Shown piece after piece: positions 34,120-44,794 of a DNA stretch of 64,000 nucleotides; the first letter of the stretch is position 1, and each line of letters starts with the position of its first letter. Below the pieces are notes generated by a model, which ran no database searches, was not told where the DNA came from, and was given only the letters and a program-made list of their open reading frames with translations. The stretch is taken from NCBI GenBank assembly GCA_015832175.1, contig WJXW01000005.1, forward strand, positions 1,364,001 through 1,428,000, written 5' to 3'. The DNA is from Paraphaeosphaeria minitans. Taxonomy: Eukaryota; Ascomycota; Dothideomycetes; Pleosporales; Didymosphaeriaceae. The position numbers and the translations under genes are program-made.

Positions 34120-35727
34120 ATGAGCTGGACGGCTCCGTCGGGGCCGCCCCCGTCACCGGAGTATCTGGCAGAAGACTATGGCCCGACGCTGCTTGCGATT
34201 GACTGCACGCTTTTCGGCATTGCGACCCTCACGATGATCTTGAGGATGTACGTGAGGGTCTTCATGCTGAAGATGTTCGGTATCGACGGTACGTCTCCCT
34301 TTCGCATTCACGAGTTCACGCCGATCGTGGCTATCACGAATTGGACTGGGCATAGATTGGCTGTTCCTTGAACATCCATCGGTACGACTTGTTCTGTTTC
34401 TTTGGAAACCCCTTTCCTTTCATTTCCTAAAACCAAACCCCTCACACCTTGCAAGTCCTTCCAACTCTCTGACCCCACCAGACTGGCTCATGCTCATCGC
34501 AATGGCCTTGTCCATAACCACAACCGGCCTCTTCATCAAAGTCATAGCCCTCGGCCTAGGCCGCCACTTCGACCCGACAGGCCTCGCCTTCCCCCTCGCG
34601 AACACGCCCGCCTTCTTCAAATACGTCTACGTCTACGCCATCCTCATCATCTTCGCGTACTCCTTCATCAAACTCTCTATTGGCGTTTTCCTGCTCAGAC
34701 TGGCGGACAGGACGAGGTGGCGCACGTTTTTGATAGCGACGCTCGTATTTCTGGTCGCGTTTACGATTGGGAGTACCATGGCGATAATCTTACAGTGTAT
34801 TCCTGTGCGCGCGGCTTATGATCTGAGTCTGAGGCCGCCGCTGGGGTGTGTAATTTTCCATTCCCTTTCCCTCCCTCGCTCCCCTATTCCACACACACAC
34901 ACACACACACACACAAATACTCCAGAGCCAAAGTCAAGACTGACGCGCAAACAGAAACGCAAAGTGCTACCCCATCACCATCTTCAAGAACGTCGGCGTG
35001 TTCAATTCCACCGTCAACATCGCGACGGACCTGCTCTTCGCGCTGCTCCCCATCCCCATCGTGTGGAAACTCCAGGTCAACATCCAAACGAAGCTGGGCC
35101 TATCGTTCTGCATGGCGCTCGGATTGCTGGCGACGGCGACGGCGATATACAAGACGCCGATGCAGTACCACTTCTTCGACGAGACGGACTTCACCGGCAA
35201 CGGGAGCTGGTACTACATCTGGCAGCAGTGAGTCATTTCCCTCCCCGGCCCCCGGTCTGCTTCTCCTCAGCGTCGGTCGATATGCCTGCCAATCTAACGC
35301 CCGCCCGCGATCCAGAGTCGAAATGAACGTCGGCATAACCGCCGCCAACCTGCCCACCCTCAAGCCCCTCTTCGCCTGCTTCTTCACCTCCCTCCGCACG
35401 ACGCTCGGCTCCTACGGCAGCCGCGCAGGCACGTCCGCGCTCGCCACGCCGTACAGGTCTACGGGGTACATGAAGCACGACGAAGGAGATGGTGAGGGAG
35501 AGGGCGAGGGGCAGTCGTTCGCGATGAGCTGTCTGAGCAAGAAGAGCACTGCGGACAAAGACTGGGGGAGGCGTGAGGGGTGTAGCGACGAGAGCATACT
35601 GAGGGAGCATGGGGGTGCGTTTGAGATGCGCAGGGGGAGGGAGCGGGCGCCGAGGGAGCGTGCTGGGAATGGTGGGATCATGAGGACGACGGATGTGGTT
35701 ATCACGAGGGGGGAGGAGAGGTTCTAG
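34120..35727 (+). CDS. Fungal rhodopsin-like (SAT4/Pth11-related) integral membrane protein
   Basis: Four exons (34120-34288, 34482-34845, 34955-35227, 35316-35727; introns 193, 109 and 88 nt), 405 residues. The seven-helix fungal rhodopsin-type domain is recognisable: LLAIDCTLFGIATLTMILRMYVRVFMLKMFGIDDWLMLIAMALS, HFDPTGLAFPLANTPAFFKYVYVYAILIIFAYSFIKLSIGVFLLRL, FLIATLVFLVAFTIGSTMAIILQCIPV, KCYPITIFKNVGVFNSTVNIATDLLFALLPIPIVWKL, and VEMNVGITAANLPTLKPLF. The cytosolic tail from about residue 310 is charged and unstructured. Families of this type are plasma-membrane proteins of uncertain role, some proposed as GPCR-like sensors. The first intron is unusually long for this window and contains an alternative in-frame acceptor; the second contains a CA repeat. 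Confidence 0.88.
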
Positions 35728-36190
35728 CGGGGAGAGAATTTGGACGATGAGTTGGCTGAGAATATGTAAGGGGTGGGGGTGTATCTAATAAGCAAAAGGG
35801 GGGTATGTACGCTCTGCTGCCGCGCTGGCTATGCATTCAGTGTACTATAGTAGAGGCGCATATCAGGTATATGCCTTCGATATGAATATCAAACCATCTG
35901 GTAATTTCGTGTGGTGTGCACTGTGCGTGCGATTGGAGGTCTTACGTCTACTACGTCAAGTGAGACCTGGGGTCCGAATCGACTTTCCTGGATAAGTCTT
36001 GCGGAAAGAAAGTTCGATGTTTGCTTCGCCTTGTCGACGGAAAGACCTCCAGGCTGCCATTGGCACTGGAAGGAGCTGTGTCGCACATGACAGAGGCCAT
36101 GGCCTATGCCGTCGGGGGTGGTTCTCAGCCGGACCTAGCAGTTGTGTGGCAAAGGGATCGTCCTCCAGCAGGACCAGCGTGTCCTCGTGT
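35728..36190 (+). other. Convergent 3' spacer
   Basis: 463 nt between the ends of the rhodopsin-like gene (plus) and Wss1 (minus). It should contain two 3' UTRs and terminators. No gene seen. Confidence 0.5.
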
Positions 36191-37604
36191 TCAAGACTCA
36201 TCCTTCATCTTCCCACAAAGCGAGCACGTCCACCATTGGTGCTCCATGAATGTCCCGCAATTCAGGCAGTTCCAGCCCATCCGTCCCTTGGCAGGTTCGA
36301 AAGGCGTAGCACCGGCACCTCGAAGTCCTACCGCAGGGGGCGGCTTCGGCAAGCTGGCCGCATGATGAGACGAACCATAGCGCTGGTTTTGCGGAATTGG
36401 CTGTGGCGGCTGCTCGAGACCACAGGCTCCGCATGTGAGGTAATCAAGCGGATTGTGCAACGTGCATTGAGGGCAGGCCCATTTGCCTGGGTCCGTGGGA
36501 ACAACGAGTGAAGCTGGTGACGGTTCGGTTGGTGAAGGTGGCAAGGGCTTATTACGAATGGCTTCCTCATGTGATATGAGGCGTGATGACGGACGGCGAG
36601 AGCTTGGTAATGATGGAGGTCGTCTGGCAGCGTTTTCCGTAACCAAACGCGACAACGGTCGTCCTGCGACAGTCGAAGAGCCGCTTCGAGAAAGCGACGG
36701 CTTCGGGGCAGGTGTTCGCGACCAAGGAGGGTCAGTGTCGAGCTGTAGGCCATTCTCGGGATCCCAAGCCAATCCACCCCCTCCGTTGGGTGCGCACAAC
36801 ACCTCCAGCTTACTCATCTCTTCCTCCTCCATGAGCTCTTGCAGAGCTTGCGCGATTGCTAAATCGTTTGCGTCGTTTTCATCGGCCTTTGTCCTGAATC
36901 CAGTCTGTGCTTGTTGATCTCGTAGCCTTCCGACTTCGGAACTGCCATTTGCGCAGCCTTCTGTGATACTGGTTCTCCTTGTCGCGGCGTCGCCGATGAC
37001 CTTGCGCATATCGACGCCGCGGGAGTTCTGTTCCCCTCCTAATCGGTGCCCGCCAGTGTTCTGGTTTGTAGTCGCTTTTCGTTTTTCTGCTGAAATCCGA
37101 GCCTGGCGGCGCATTTCATCTAGTGGTATCCGCTTGCCTCCAAGCTTCTGACCTTGTGATAGGAAACCGTCACCAGTATATCCCTTCGAAACCAAAGACT
37201 GATGCTCGTCGCGCAACTCATTCCACAGGTTGTGGAAATTGTGGTCGTGTGGACCCCATATGATATGCGAGAGCTCATGCAGCAAGGTATCTGTGATCTG
37301 CTCCATGGGTAAGAATTGCCTTGCATCATGGTGATAGCGCAACCTAATCAGTATTCTCTCTGTTCTATTGATGTTCAAGCCTGCATAATCTTAGTCGTGG
37401 GTACTTTGGTACAGCCGCAGTCGTACCTAGCAGTTGAGGTTCATCAGGAAGGAATTCAGCCAGTGTGCCAACCTTCCAGCCTCTTTTCCTCATCATAGGC
37501 TTGACCATGGACGCTGCCTTTCGAAGCATATGTAGTGCTTCGCCATCGCGCGGTAGATGCTTGAGATGTTCGTACGCATCGAAGTGCGCGTCGATCTCCC
37601 GCAT
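36191..37604 (-). CDS. wss1: Wss1-like WLM-domain metalloprotease with two RanBP2 zinc fingers
   Basis: Two exons (37604-37427, 37380-36191; 46-nt intron), 455 residues. The WLM domain spans about residues 10-150: ALHMLRKAASMVKPMMRKRGWKVGTLAEFLPDEPQLLGLNIN, then the zinc-protease motif H94-E-L-S-H98 with H104 in IIWGPHDHNF. After a low-complexity middle come two RanBP2-type zinc fingers, WACPQCTLHNPLDYLTCGACG and WNCLNCGTFMEHQWWTCSLCG. Wss1 cleaves proteins covalently trapped on DNA (DNA-protein crosslink repair) and works with SUMO and Cdc48. A short hydrophobic SIM-like run (SLVVP) near residue 375 could bind SUMO; this is a weak reading. The gene diverges from a DUF1776 gene. Confidence 0.93.
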
Positions 37605-38208
37605 GTTGCGGATCTAGGTACCTAGTTCTGTGTTTCGCTGATAGGTAGCCCGCGGTCCAATATTCCAGTTTCAGTAGGTAGGTAGATATTCGGTCCGAGG
37701 CTTTGCTGGGGGTGATCTTCCGGTGTGACAAGTGAAAAGGAAAAGGTAGACAGGAAAGTGAAACTGGAAAGCAGTCGCTCTTGAACTATGCGTAGAAGAG
37801 ACTCGAAGGACGATTACGGTATGAAGAAGAGGCAATGCCAGCCAGCCACGTAAGCTGTCGCGCGGCGGAAAGACACACAGCGTACGCAGAGGCAAACCAC
37901 AAAGAAAAGACTAGCTGAGCAGATCAAGAACCGTACCTAACCTAGGGTATCTATAGGAAAAGAATGTACAGAGGGCCGAATGTTCGTCGGCCGCATGCGC
38001 ATATAATAAGACTGACGGTGCGACGGCCAGAGGATTTTGAGCAAGGTCACGTGCGGGTACGGCGCCACCAACGCCGAAGGCGAGATACGCCACATGTGCT
38101 CCGCGATCTGAGCGCTCAAACTCCGCAGATGACGATGCAAATGTCAACCATACCTTCTCGCCCTGTGCTTTACTCGTAGCTTTTTATTTATACCCCTGAT
38201 TCACTGCG
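37605..38208. promoter_or_regulatory. Divergent promoter region of wss1 and the DUF1776 gene
   Basis: 604 nt between two start codons in opposite directions. Holds a CTAGGTACCTAG palindrome at 37614-37625, close to the Wss1 start, and TTTTTATTTATA about 30 nt upstream of the DUF1776 start (38181-38192), a possible TATA element. Confidence 0.5.
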
Positions 38209-39646
38209 ATGCCGGCCGACGACCAGCACTTGCTGGACGTGGTGAGTGCCCTCTTGCGCCTTGTCGGGCGGTTGCTAACGAGTGACGATTCGCGCGACAG
38301 CTGTCTGAGTATTCACAAGACATCCGGAAATTTACGGGCAACATCTTCGACGCCTCGGACCGGCATTTCCAAAGCGTAGCCGGGTACATCAAACGATCCG
38401 TCCCTGAAGGCTGGCTACCTGAATCTGCGCGACCACCTCCGCCGCCCCCGCGCGCAGTCTCCGGCGCCTACGTAGACCGTCTTCAGGACTGGGTCTCGAG
38501 GAATCGCGCGCTTACGGCCGCACTTGTAGCATTCTTGACTACGGGCGGAGTGCTGCTTTGGCGGGAGAGAAATAAATCTCGGAGAAAAAGAAGAGCACGG
38601 CGCGCAAGCAATGGCGCGCGCAAGGAAGTCATCGGTAGGACGCACATGCTTTTGCACGACAGACGCTGACTGTGACAGTCCTTGCTGGTCCGCCCAACTC
38701 GCCCATCATCAAGTCGCTCTCCCTCGACCTCGAACGACGCGGATTTATCGTATACATAGTATGCTCGGACCTGGAAGAGGAGCAAATAGTACATGGCGAG
38801 TCGAGGGCCGACGTGCGGCCGCTCCATTTGGACGTCGCGGATGTCCTAGGCACGCAGGAGGCGATGGAGCGCTTCAAAGACGTGTTGCTCAAGCCCCATG
38901 TCGCATTCTCCGGGGCTTCGCCACACCACCTACTTTTCCGGGGACTAGTCTTGGTCCCTGACCTGATGTACCCCTCAGGGCCCATTGAAACAATTGGACC
39001 TGAACTGTATTCCGATGCACTAAACGCAAAGGTCCTGAACACGATCGCCGTTACGCAGGCGTTCCTCCCCACCATCTAGTTCAAAGCGCGGGTTTTGATG
39101 TGCACCCCAAGCATCGTGGGGTCCCTGCGGCCCCCGTTCCACAGCGTCGAAACCGCCGTCGTTGGCGCCCTCGAAGGGTTCACGGCGTCGCTGAGGGGCG
39201 AACTCGGCACGCTAGGCATTGACGTGTGCCAGTTCAAGCTGGGGACGTTTGACTGCTCACGCGTTGGCAGCAAACATCATCTGCAAACGACGGCGGGACC
39301 GAATACGATGGTGTGGCCGGCGACAACGCGGAAACTGTACGCGTCCAACTTTGTCAATCAGAGCCGGGCCGCGCAACATCGAGGCCTTCACACAGCAAAC
39401 AGTACTGGAAGCTCGTTGCGGGAGCTGCACGACGCTGTGTTCGATGCACTTACCCAGAGACGACCACGTCGTGTGTGGCACGTAGGCCGTGGGAGCGTAG
39501 CGTACGACATGGTGGGCAGTTGGGTACCCGCAGGCTTGGTCGGGTGGATGATGGGGGTCAGACGAGTGTCGCTCGACGAGGCAACGGCAGAGCCGCAGCT
39601 GGAAGATGCTGCCCAGTCGTGGGAGAAGGTCGAAAAGGCCGTTTGA
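38209..39646 (+). pseudogene. DUF1776 family protein (SDR-like) interrupted by one in-frame TAG
   Basis: Three exons can be read (38209-38241, 38301-38634, 38679-39646; introns 59 and 44 nt), 444 codons with frame continuity throughout. The N-terminal part is basic with one membrane-like segment (RALTAALVAFLTTGGVLLW), then R/K-rich. The SDR-like domain begins VLAGPPNSPIIKSLSLDLERRGFIVYIVC and continues to FHSVETAVVGALEGFTASLRGELGTLGIDVCQFKLGTFD, as in fungal DUF1776 proteins. A single TAG at 39077-39079 interrupts it in the middle (AFLPTI-stop-FKARVLMCTPSIVGSL). The sequence on both sides is intact and in the same frame. Possible meanings: a recent loss-of-function mutation, readthrough, or a sequencing error. 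No frameshift or other stop was found. Confidence 0.82.
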
Positions 39647-40737
39647 AACGAAGGTGTTGCAGCTCACGGCTCGGCAAGTCTCCCTCCCCAATGGAGGGTG
39701 AAGGGGAAACAGCGAATGGATATTTCCACCACTACGCTCGACAAAAAGTTGCACTATGGGGCGAGGCTTGACTCTGGTCTCTCGTGCTCGAGACTGGTGA
39801 AGGCCGGAACATTGGCAAAGTCAATGGCGGCAACCCTCGTGTTTGCGGGCCGGACGTGTATTACTTATTCTGTGATAGTCTCTTGCGAAGCACGGTCGGG
39901 GTAATTGCACCCAAACAAGGACACGGTACGGCGAGCAAGGCAAACAGCATGGCGGGCCGTGTTCAGTGTGGCGCCAGGCAGTCAAGGGGTGGAGGGTCGG
40001 TGTTGGACGAGGCGACGGTGCTGGTTGGACGCAGGTTAGATAGGTTCAAGAGATGATGGTGTTGTGCCCGCGTAGAGTGAGCAGCCGTGATTTGGTCAAA
40101 GGAAGGAGACGCCAACGGAGGACAGCGAGGTGGACCCAAACGGAGCTTGGCCCAAGCGAAAAGCTTGACGCAAACGAGGGAGCGTCGAGGTGGTGAAACG
40201 GTCGAGGTGGTGAAAAGGGCCGGCTGGCAGCGCACGCACACACGCCACGCAGCCAGAGTCGTGGTGAGTCCGCCCTCGAACTTGGCGCAGCCAGGACAAC
40301 GCTGCGAGGATGGCATTCGCTGGGCCGAGAATTGTCGTGATCCCGCCATGCTTGTCCCGTGTAGACTGTAGACTGTAGACTGGCTGGCTGGGGCTGTTCA
40401 TCGCTGGTGGGTGAGCGAGCTTCGGCCTGAAACCAGCCATGCGGCCCGTTCAACCAGTGCGCCAAGGCTTCAGGGGCACCCAGAGCCGGCCAAAGTGGAA
40501 AAAGAGTGTCCAGACTCCACCGTCTACTAGACTATCTAGTCTAACAGTGCGCCGTGCCTCCGTTGCGGAGCTCGCAGCTTTCTCTCACGTCTTTTGCAAA
40601 GCGTGTGCTCGGCGCAGGTGCTGCTGTTCGCTTCAAGTGTTGCCACCAGGTTGATCATCTAGCGGTAATACACTCCCAGTCGCTCCTTCGCCGCTGCTCC
40701 CCCACCCACCTCCACCACCTCCACCACGGTAGACTAG

Positions 40738-41015
40738 GTACCCTATCCTATCCTATCCTATTCTACTCTACTCTACCTACCCTACTCTACCTGCCCTACT
40801 CTACTCTACTCTACTCTACCTACCCTACTCTACTCTACTCTACTCTACCTACCCTACTCTACTCTACTCTACCCTACCTACTCTACTCTACTCTACTCTA
40901 CTCTACTCTACCCTACCTACTCTATCCTATCTACTCAACCCTACCTACTCTATCCTATCTACTCTACCCTACCTACTCTACCTACCTTACCCTACCCTAC
41001 CCTATCCACCCCATC
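40738..41015. repeat. (TCTAC)n pentanucleotide array with TACC variants
   Basis: Around 50 units of CTACT/CTACC/CTATC in direct order, imperfect and partly expanded in higher-order blocks (CTACCTACCCTACTCTACTCTA). Directly visible. Confidence 0.93.
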
Positions 41016-41063
41016 CACTGCGCGTTGCGATCAGCACAGCGCCATTTTCGCAAGAGACGGCAC

Positions 41064-41160
41064 ACACATTCACATTCACATTCACATTCACATTCACATT
41101 CACATTCATATTCACATTCACATTACAGGCACAGGCACAGGCACAGGCACGGGCACGGGC
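41064..41160. repeat. (CATTCA)n hexanucleotide array followed by (AGGCAC)n
   Basis: About ten CATTCA units run into about six AGGCAC/GGGCAC units. Both are 6-mers, so they encode His-Ser-type dipeptides in the artefactual frame over this region. Confidence 0.93.
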
Positions 41161-41249
41161 AGTCGCAGTCCAGTGGCAGTTGCGACCACCGCTCTCCGCT
41201 TCGCCTCCACGCCTGCTTCACCCTCCACCGCTCCCCGCACAACTCCTCG

Positions 41250-41297
41250 ACGCCTGCCTCCTCGCCTGCCTCCTCGCCTGCCTCCTCGCCTGCCTCG
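41250..41297. repeat. 12-nt tandem repeat (CGCCTGCCTCCT)
   Basis: Three to four copies of a 12-mer, with further degenerate copies to about 41335, just upstream of the Sel1-repeat gene. Confidence 0.85.
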
Positions 41298-41429
41298 ACT
41301 TTTGCCTCCACGCCTGCCTCGCCTGCCTCCACCACCACGCCGCGCATGACGACTTCGCCCGCCGCCGCCGCCTTCATGAAACACGCCGCCTAAGCCTTCG
41401 ATTCGCTCCTTCCACCTTCCACCCTCACC

Positions 41430-43610
41430 ATGGTGAACAGACTCGACCGCCCCGGCGGCCTCGACTTGCGCTCGCTCCCGTCCGACCCGCCCTCCAACGC
41501 CAGCATGACCTCCCTCTCGCTGCACGACCTGCCCAGCCCGCGCGCCGGCGAGGTGCCGCCTGCTCTCTCTCCTCTGGACGCCCTCGCAATGCAGGGCCGA
41601 CTGCTGGCCAAGAGATTCGAGCAGGAGGAAAAGGCTGGCCGTCGCATCAGCCGCCTGGCGCCCCTCACAATCCAGAACGAGTTCGGCAACCGCTCTGGCT
41701 ACTTTTCTTCGCTCTCCAATTCCACCGTTGCCTCACCCAACGAGGACCTGCAACCTCCCCCAAAGAGCCCCGCGCAGCACCCGCAGAACTCTCCGCGTGC
41801 TCAGACCGCGACCGACAAGCACAAGTCGCTCTACCCCATGTTCGGCAGCGACGTCGGCGACGACGACAATTTGCTGCGTGAACCGCCGACGCCGTACCGA
41901 AATGTTCTTTCCCCCATTGGCGAGCAGGCCGCGCCTGCCCAGCCGAGTGGCTACTTCGACATCCGGCCATCCATGTCGCCAGAACCAGCAATTGGATTGC
42001 AGGAAGCAACGCCGGTATCGCCCAACGTGCCTCGGTCTAACACGCACGCCCTCCAGCAAGCCATGAAGGCCCAGCAAACCCTCGATGCACCACCCCACAG
42101 ACAGCAGTCCAACGCTAGCCTGCGCCCACCGACGTCGCCCGGCTCGCAAAGAGCTCGATCGCCCAAGATGTCCCCGACCGTCAGGTCTGTCCAGAATGAC
42201 AGCGCAGACGAGGTCGAGGACATGTCGCTTGGGGGTTCTTACGATTCTCTTCACAGGAACCTGTCTCCCAGTTCCAGCCTGTCTAGGTCTCATTCTCCCC
42301 TTACACCGTACTCCCACCAGTATATTCCCCGCTCGCCCTCTGCGTCTTCGGAGCGATCCACTGCCAGTCACCAGCTTCCTCGCCCAGCTTTCGCCAACTT
42401 TTCGCGGCCTAGGAGCTCCACGAGCAGGCAGCCATCCTTCGACGCACGCCCAAGCATGGATCGTGCGCCGTCGCGACAGACTTCCGATGAGAGTGCTTAC
42501 ATGCGGCCATCCCTCGACAGCCACCCCGCTCGACAAGACTCCACCGAGAGCTCCGTCTTCCCCCCGTACGCGAATGACATCGTCCACACTCCTGTGAGCA
42601 TGACGAGCGAGGACTGGCGCCGCTCAACCGACTATTCCAACCACGCTGCCACGTACACGTACTCCAAATTCAATCTCCCAAGAGGTCGCAAGCTGGACCG
42701 CAAGTCCATCGGAATTGAGGACTTTTTGAACAGCCAGATTGGCTGGGAACAGCCAAAGCAGTCCAAAGCAGGAGCGCGGCCGCCTTCACCAGTGTCGCCG
42801 CCTCGTTCTGCCAGCCGACAGCGCCCCTCCATCGGAACACGGGGCACTTCAACCGAACGTGGTGCGCCCTCGCTCACCTCCAGTAACAGTACCATCCGTC
42901 CGGGTTCTGCATCTGAACAGATCACGGCCCAAGAACACTGCGACAAGGGTGTTGAGTTCCACGAGGCTGGTGAGTTGATGAAGTCCACCTACCATTTCCG
43001 CCTTGCCGCCCGTGCAGGGCTTGCTGAAGCCATGTTCTGGTATGGACTTGCATGCCGCCATGGCTGGGGCATGCGTGAGAACCAAGTCGGAGCCTTCCAA
43101 TGGCTTCGCAAGGCTGTCGACTCCGGCCAGCTTGAGATCGCCGAGGACGAAGATCAAAGCAAGCATGGCCAGCGCACCGACTTGGTCAAGAAGAAGCAGC
43201 ACAGAGCACAGTACGGCGTTGCCATCTACGAGCTCGGAAAGTGCTACATGAACGGTTGGGGCGCAAAGCAGGACAAGGGTCTTGCTGTCCGCTGCTACGA
43301 GATCGCCGGCAACTGGGGAGATGCCGATGCTCTGGTTGAGGCTGGTTACTGCTACGCCGAAGGTGTAGGCTGCCGCAAGGACATGAAGAAGGCAGCCAAA
43401 TTTTACCGAGCTGCTGAGTCCAAGGGCGTCAGCATGGTCGGCAACAGCTGGATCTACAAAGACAAATACATGGATGAGGGCACCTTCACCTCGGACACCC
43501 GATCAATCCGCTCCGGTCGTTCTGAAAAGAAGGAACCTGGCTCCGCGAAGAAACGTGAGAAGAGCCGCACGCGGACCATCTTCGGTCGCAAGAAGAGCTT
43601 CGCCACCTGA
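41430..43610 (+). CDS. Sel1-repeat protein (Nif1/Dsf2-like)
   Basis: Single exon of 726 residues, start in CACCATGG context. Residues 1-480 are low in complexity, rich in Ser, Pro and Arg with many S/T-P sites (NLSPSSSLSRSHSPLTPYSH), expected to be phosphorylated. From about residue 490 come Sel1/TPR-like repeats: AQEHCDKGVEFHEAGELMKSTYHFRLAARAG, EAMFWYGLACRHGWGMRENQVGAFQWLRKA, YELGKCYMNGWGAKQDKGLAVRCYEIAGNWG, LVEAGYCYAEGVGCRKDMKKAAKFYRAAESKG. The tail is basic (RTIFGRKKSF). This layout resembles fission yeast Nif1, which inhibits the Nim1/Cdr1 kinase at mitotic entry, and budding yeast Dsf2. The orthology is likely but not proven. Unlike chitin synthase activator Skt5 it has no CAAX end. Confidence 0.85.
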   Translation: MVNRLDRPGGLDLRSLPSDPPSNASMTSLSLHDLPSPRAGEVPPALSPLDALAMQGRLLAKRFEQEEKAGRRISRLAPLTIQNEFGNRSGYFSSLSNSTVASPNEDLQPPPKSPAQHPQNSPRAQTATDKHKSLYPMFGSDVGDDDNLLREPPTPYRNVLSPIGEQAAPAQPSGYFDIRPSMSPEPAIGLQEATPVSPNVPRSNTHALQQAMKAQQTLDAPPHRQQSNASLRPPTSPGSQRARSPKMSPTVRSVQNDSADEVEDMSLGGSYDSLHRNLSPSSSLSRSHSPLTPYSHQYIPRSPSASSERSTASHQLPRPAFANFSRPRSSTSRQPSFDARPSMDRAPSRQTSDESAYMRPSLDSHPARQDSTESSVFPPYANDIVHTPVSMTSEDWRRSTDYSNHAATYTYSKFNLPRGRKLDRKSIGIEDFLNSQIGWEQPKQSKAGARPPSPVSPPRSASRQRPSIGTRGTSTERGAPSLTSSNSTIRPGSASEQITAQEHCDKGVEFHEAGELMKSTYHFRLAARAGLAEAMFWYGLACRHGWGMRENQVGAFQWLRKAVDSGQLEIAEDEDQSKHGQRTDLVKKKQHRAQYGVAIYELGKCYMNGWGAKQDKGLAVRCYEIAGNWGDADALVEAGYCYAEGVGCRKDMKKAAKFYRAAESKGVSMVGNSWIYKDKYMDEGTFTSDTRSIRSGRSEKKEPGSAKKREKSRTRTIFGRKKSFAT

Positions 43611-44794
43611 GCTACAAAGATTGCCTACCCTACACACGTGTCATGACCGGTCTCTTTATCTCGTTCGGCGAAGGCGTTACGGGCTTTGCCTACGTTCACA
43701 TCGGCGGCTGGCCGATTTTGCATATACCCCAATCAACGCAGCGGCTACGGCTACGGCCACGCTGCTGGTTTCATCTGCTTCGAAATTCATTCAATTTTGA
43801 CACTGAAACTTCTATCAAATTGACTTCTCGTCACAAAATTTTTCCACAATACTTCCGACTATACCTGCCCGGCGCACGCCGGGTGCGTCCATAAATATCG
43901 ACCCCCCTACTTAAACTGGACATACCTTTCTCACTCTTTTCTGTTTTCCCTTCGTTTCCTCTGTTATTTTTTCACCTTTCCCGCAAACCGTTGTTGTTGT
44001 TGTTGTTTCCTTTCTTCATTTCCTTTGTCGCAGTATCTGGTAGGTCAGCGGGACCTGGAAATGTACTGATGAAGCGCGCAAAATACCTTGTCTGCATTCG
44101 GTGTGTCCGGGTCTTGGGTCCAAAATGCTTAATCTAATCCGGTACTGGTGTGCTGGCTGGCTGGCTGGATTGGCTGGGGATGAGAGCTGGCGTTTGTCTC
44201 TGAACTGGTGTTAATATTTATTTCAGAGGGGGGGGGGCTTAAAAGGAGGGCCCGTGGAGTATGATGGGGTGAAGGGGAGGCCCGAGGTGTAGAATACAAA
44301 GCCGAGAATTGAAGAGTGTAGGTGGCGATTGCCTGTGTTGCTTGCCATGCTTACTGTGCGTGCTGTCGTGCGCGGTCTAGAAGTTGCTGCCACAGTTGTC
44401 GATGGTGGGTGGGAGCGTGGTCGTGAACACGCAAGTTTGCGAGCTGCTCCCATGGCTGGTGGACGCGGTGGAGAGCATCACCCAAAGGGATGTGGTGAAC
44501 GGGGTAGCGGTACTACGAGGGAAGAATGTTCGTGACAAGGCATCGTCATCTACGGATGATGATGGGGAGGGAGGGAGGGAGGGGAGGGGGGATTGAGTTA
44601 GCATGTTAGCGTTATGGCGACATGGCGTTTCTGCAGGGCTTGACATGATATGACTAAAAGATGCGGACATGGACATTGTCGTTTCTCAACATCATGGTAC
44701 AAAAACTCAATGAGCGCGCGTTCTTTCATTCTCTTTCCAAAATGTAGTCAAGGACACGACTCGTGAGCTTTGTGAGCTCTCTACCGTGGCCGTA
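43611..44794 (+). other. Spacer without a recognisable gene
   Basis: 1.2 kb between the Sel1-repeat gene and the convergent cupin gene. AT- and T-rich from 43900 to 44060 (GTTGTTGTTGTTGTT at 43991-44005), a GGGGGGGGG run at 44228-44236. No supported coding region. Confidence 0.5.

Larger units (their letters stand above)
39647..41429 (+). other. Long spacer / promoter of the Sel1-repeat gene, rich in simple repeats
   Basis: 1.8 kb. The distal part (39647-40730) shows no gene. From 40738 to about 41300 several different tandem arrays follow one another (separate entries), and pyrimidines dominate the plus strand up to the start codon at 41430. This looks like a long 5' UTR/promoter. The open frame 40554-41393 is a by-product of repeats. 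Confidence 0.55.

Noticed and set aside
40554..41393. Open frame of 279 codons upstream of the Sel1-repeat gene
   Set aside because: Made of stacked simple repeats; reading continues only because the repeat units lack stops.
41733..42587. Minus-strand open frame of 284 codons
   Set aside because: Antisense shadow of the Sel1-repeat protein gene, whose frame is supported by domain motifs.
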